In this document: one piece after another, positions 5,198-5,215 of the stretch
How the letters are laid out: each line of letters starts with the position of its first letter
Position numbering within the stretch: the first letter of the stretch is position 1
Assembly (NCBI GenBank): GCA_027366195.1
Contig: DAHXKW010000160.1
Span: forward strand, 1 to 5,215
Direction of reading: 5' to 3'
Length of the DNA stretch: 5,215 nt
DNA from: Alphaproteobacteria bacterium
GTDB lineage: Bacteria; Pseudomonadota; Alphaproteobacteria; G02398745; G023898745
Notes under the pieces: model-generated
Databases searched by the model: none
What the model saw: the letters and a program-made list of their open reading frames with translations, nothing else
Told to the model about the DNA's origin: nothing
Translations under genes and position numbers: made by a program

Positions 5198-5215
5198 ATG
5201 ACAAGCCGCGTGAAT
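5198..5215 (+). CDS. Start of a gene cut by the window edge, perhaps a ribbon-helix-helix antitoxin
   Basis: The ATG at 5198 follows GAGG by 11 bases and the promoter at 5139-5167. Only MTSRVN is visible. That opening resembles small ribbon-helix-helix antitoxins that begin with a T-R-V-N-A-R-L strand, and the paired operator half-sites upstream fit an autoregulated toxin-antitoxin operon. Six residues cannot establish this, so the identity is a guess; the presence of a translated gene is better supported by the control signals. Confidence 0.45.

Overview
The window is AT-rich bacterial DNA (roughly 38% G+C by eye) from an accessory, decaying part of a genome. Nested insertion sequences, truncated genes, a palindromic repeat and secreted proteins with no obvious housekeeping role suggest a host-associated or intracellular proteobacterium. 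A Rickettsiales/Holosporales-like or Legionellales-like lineage would fit, but this is inference and no marker gene is present.

Left part (1-2590) is layered mobile DNA, all read on the minus strand. An IS21-family element supplies an intact istA transposase (461-2014) and the first ~75 codons of istB. istB then runs into unrelated sequence holding a small hairpin terminator (165-187) and a long palindromic repeat (1-162). Upstream of istA are eight GTTCG repeats about 23 bp apart, which end at the IS21 tip near 2285. That tip lies inside the transposase gene of an older IS5-family element (remnant 2286-2589). The IS5-like element in turn abuts the headless tail of a plus-strand gene (2591-2737).

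Middle part (2740-4880) is a two-gene minus-strand unit. The upstream gene (3438-4880) encodes a 480-residue, cysteine-rich protein with a signal peptide. A DSE motif followed 42 residues later by CxxC resembles the zinc site of deaminase-superfamily toxins. The downstream gene (2740-3399, probably beginning at 3427) encodes a leucine-rich-repeat-like protein. Its AGGAGG ribosome binding site overlaps the upstream stop codon, but the best ATG is followed by eight T and is one base out of frame with the body of the gene. This points to slippage, phase variation or a fresh frameshift.

Right part (4881-5215) holds a possible extended -10 promoter for the secreted protein, a short stretch resembling a PurE C-terminal fragment, and then a plus-strand control region. 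Two dyads share the half-site TATACCTA, and one covers the -10 box of a good sigma70-like promoter. It drives a gene of which only Met-Thr-Ser-Arg-Val-Asn is visible. The arrangement looks like an autoregulated small operon, perhaps a ribbon-helix-helix toxin-antitoxin pair.
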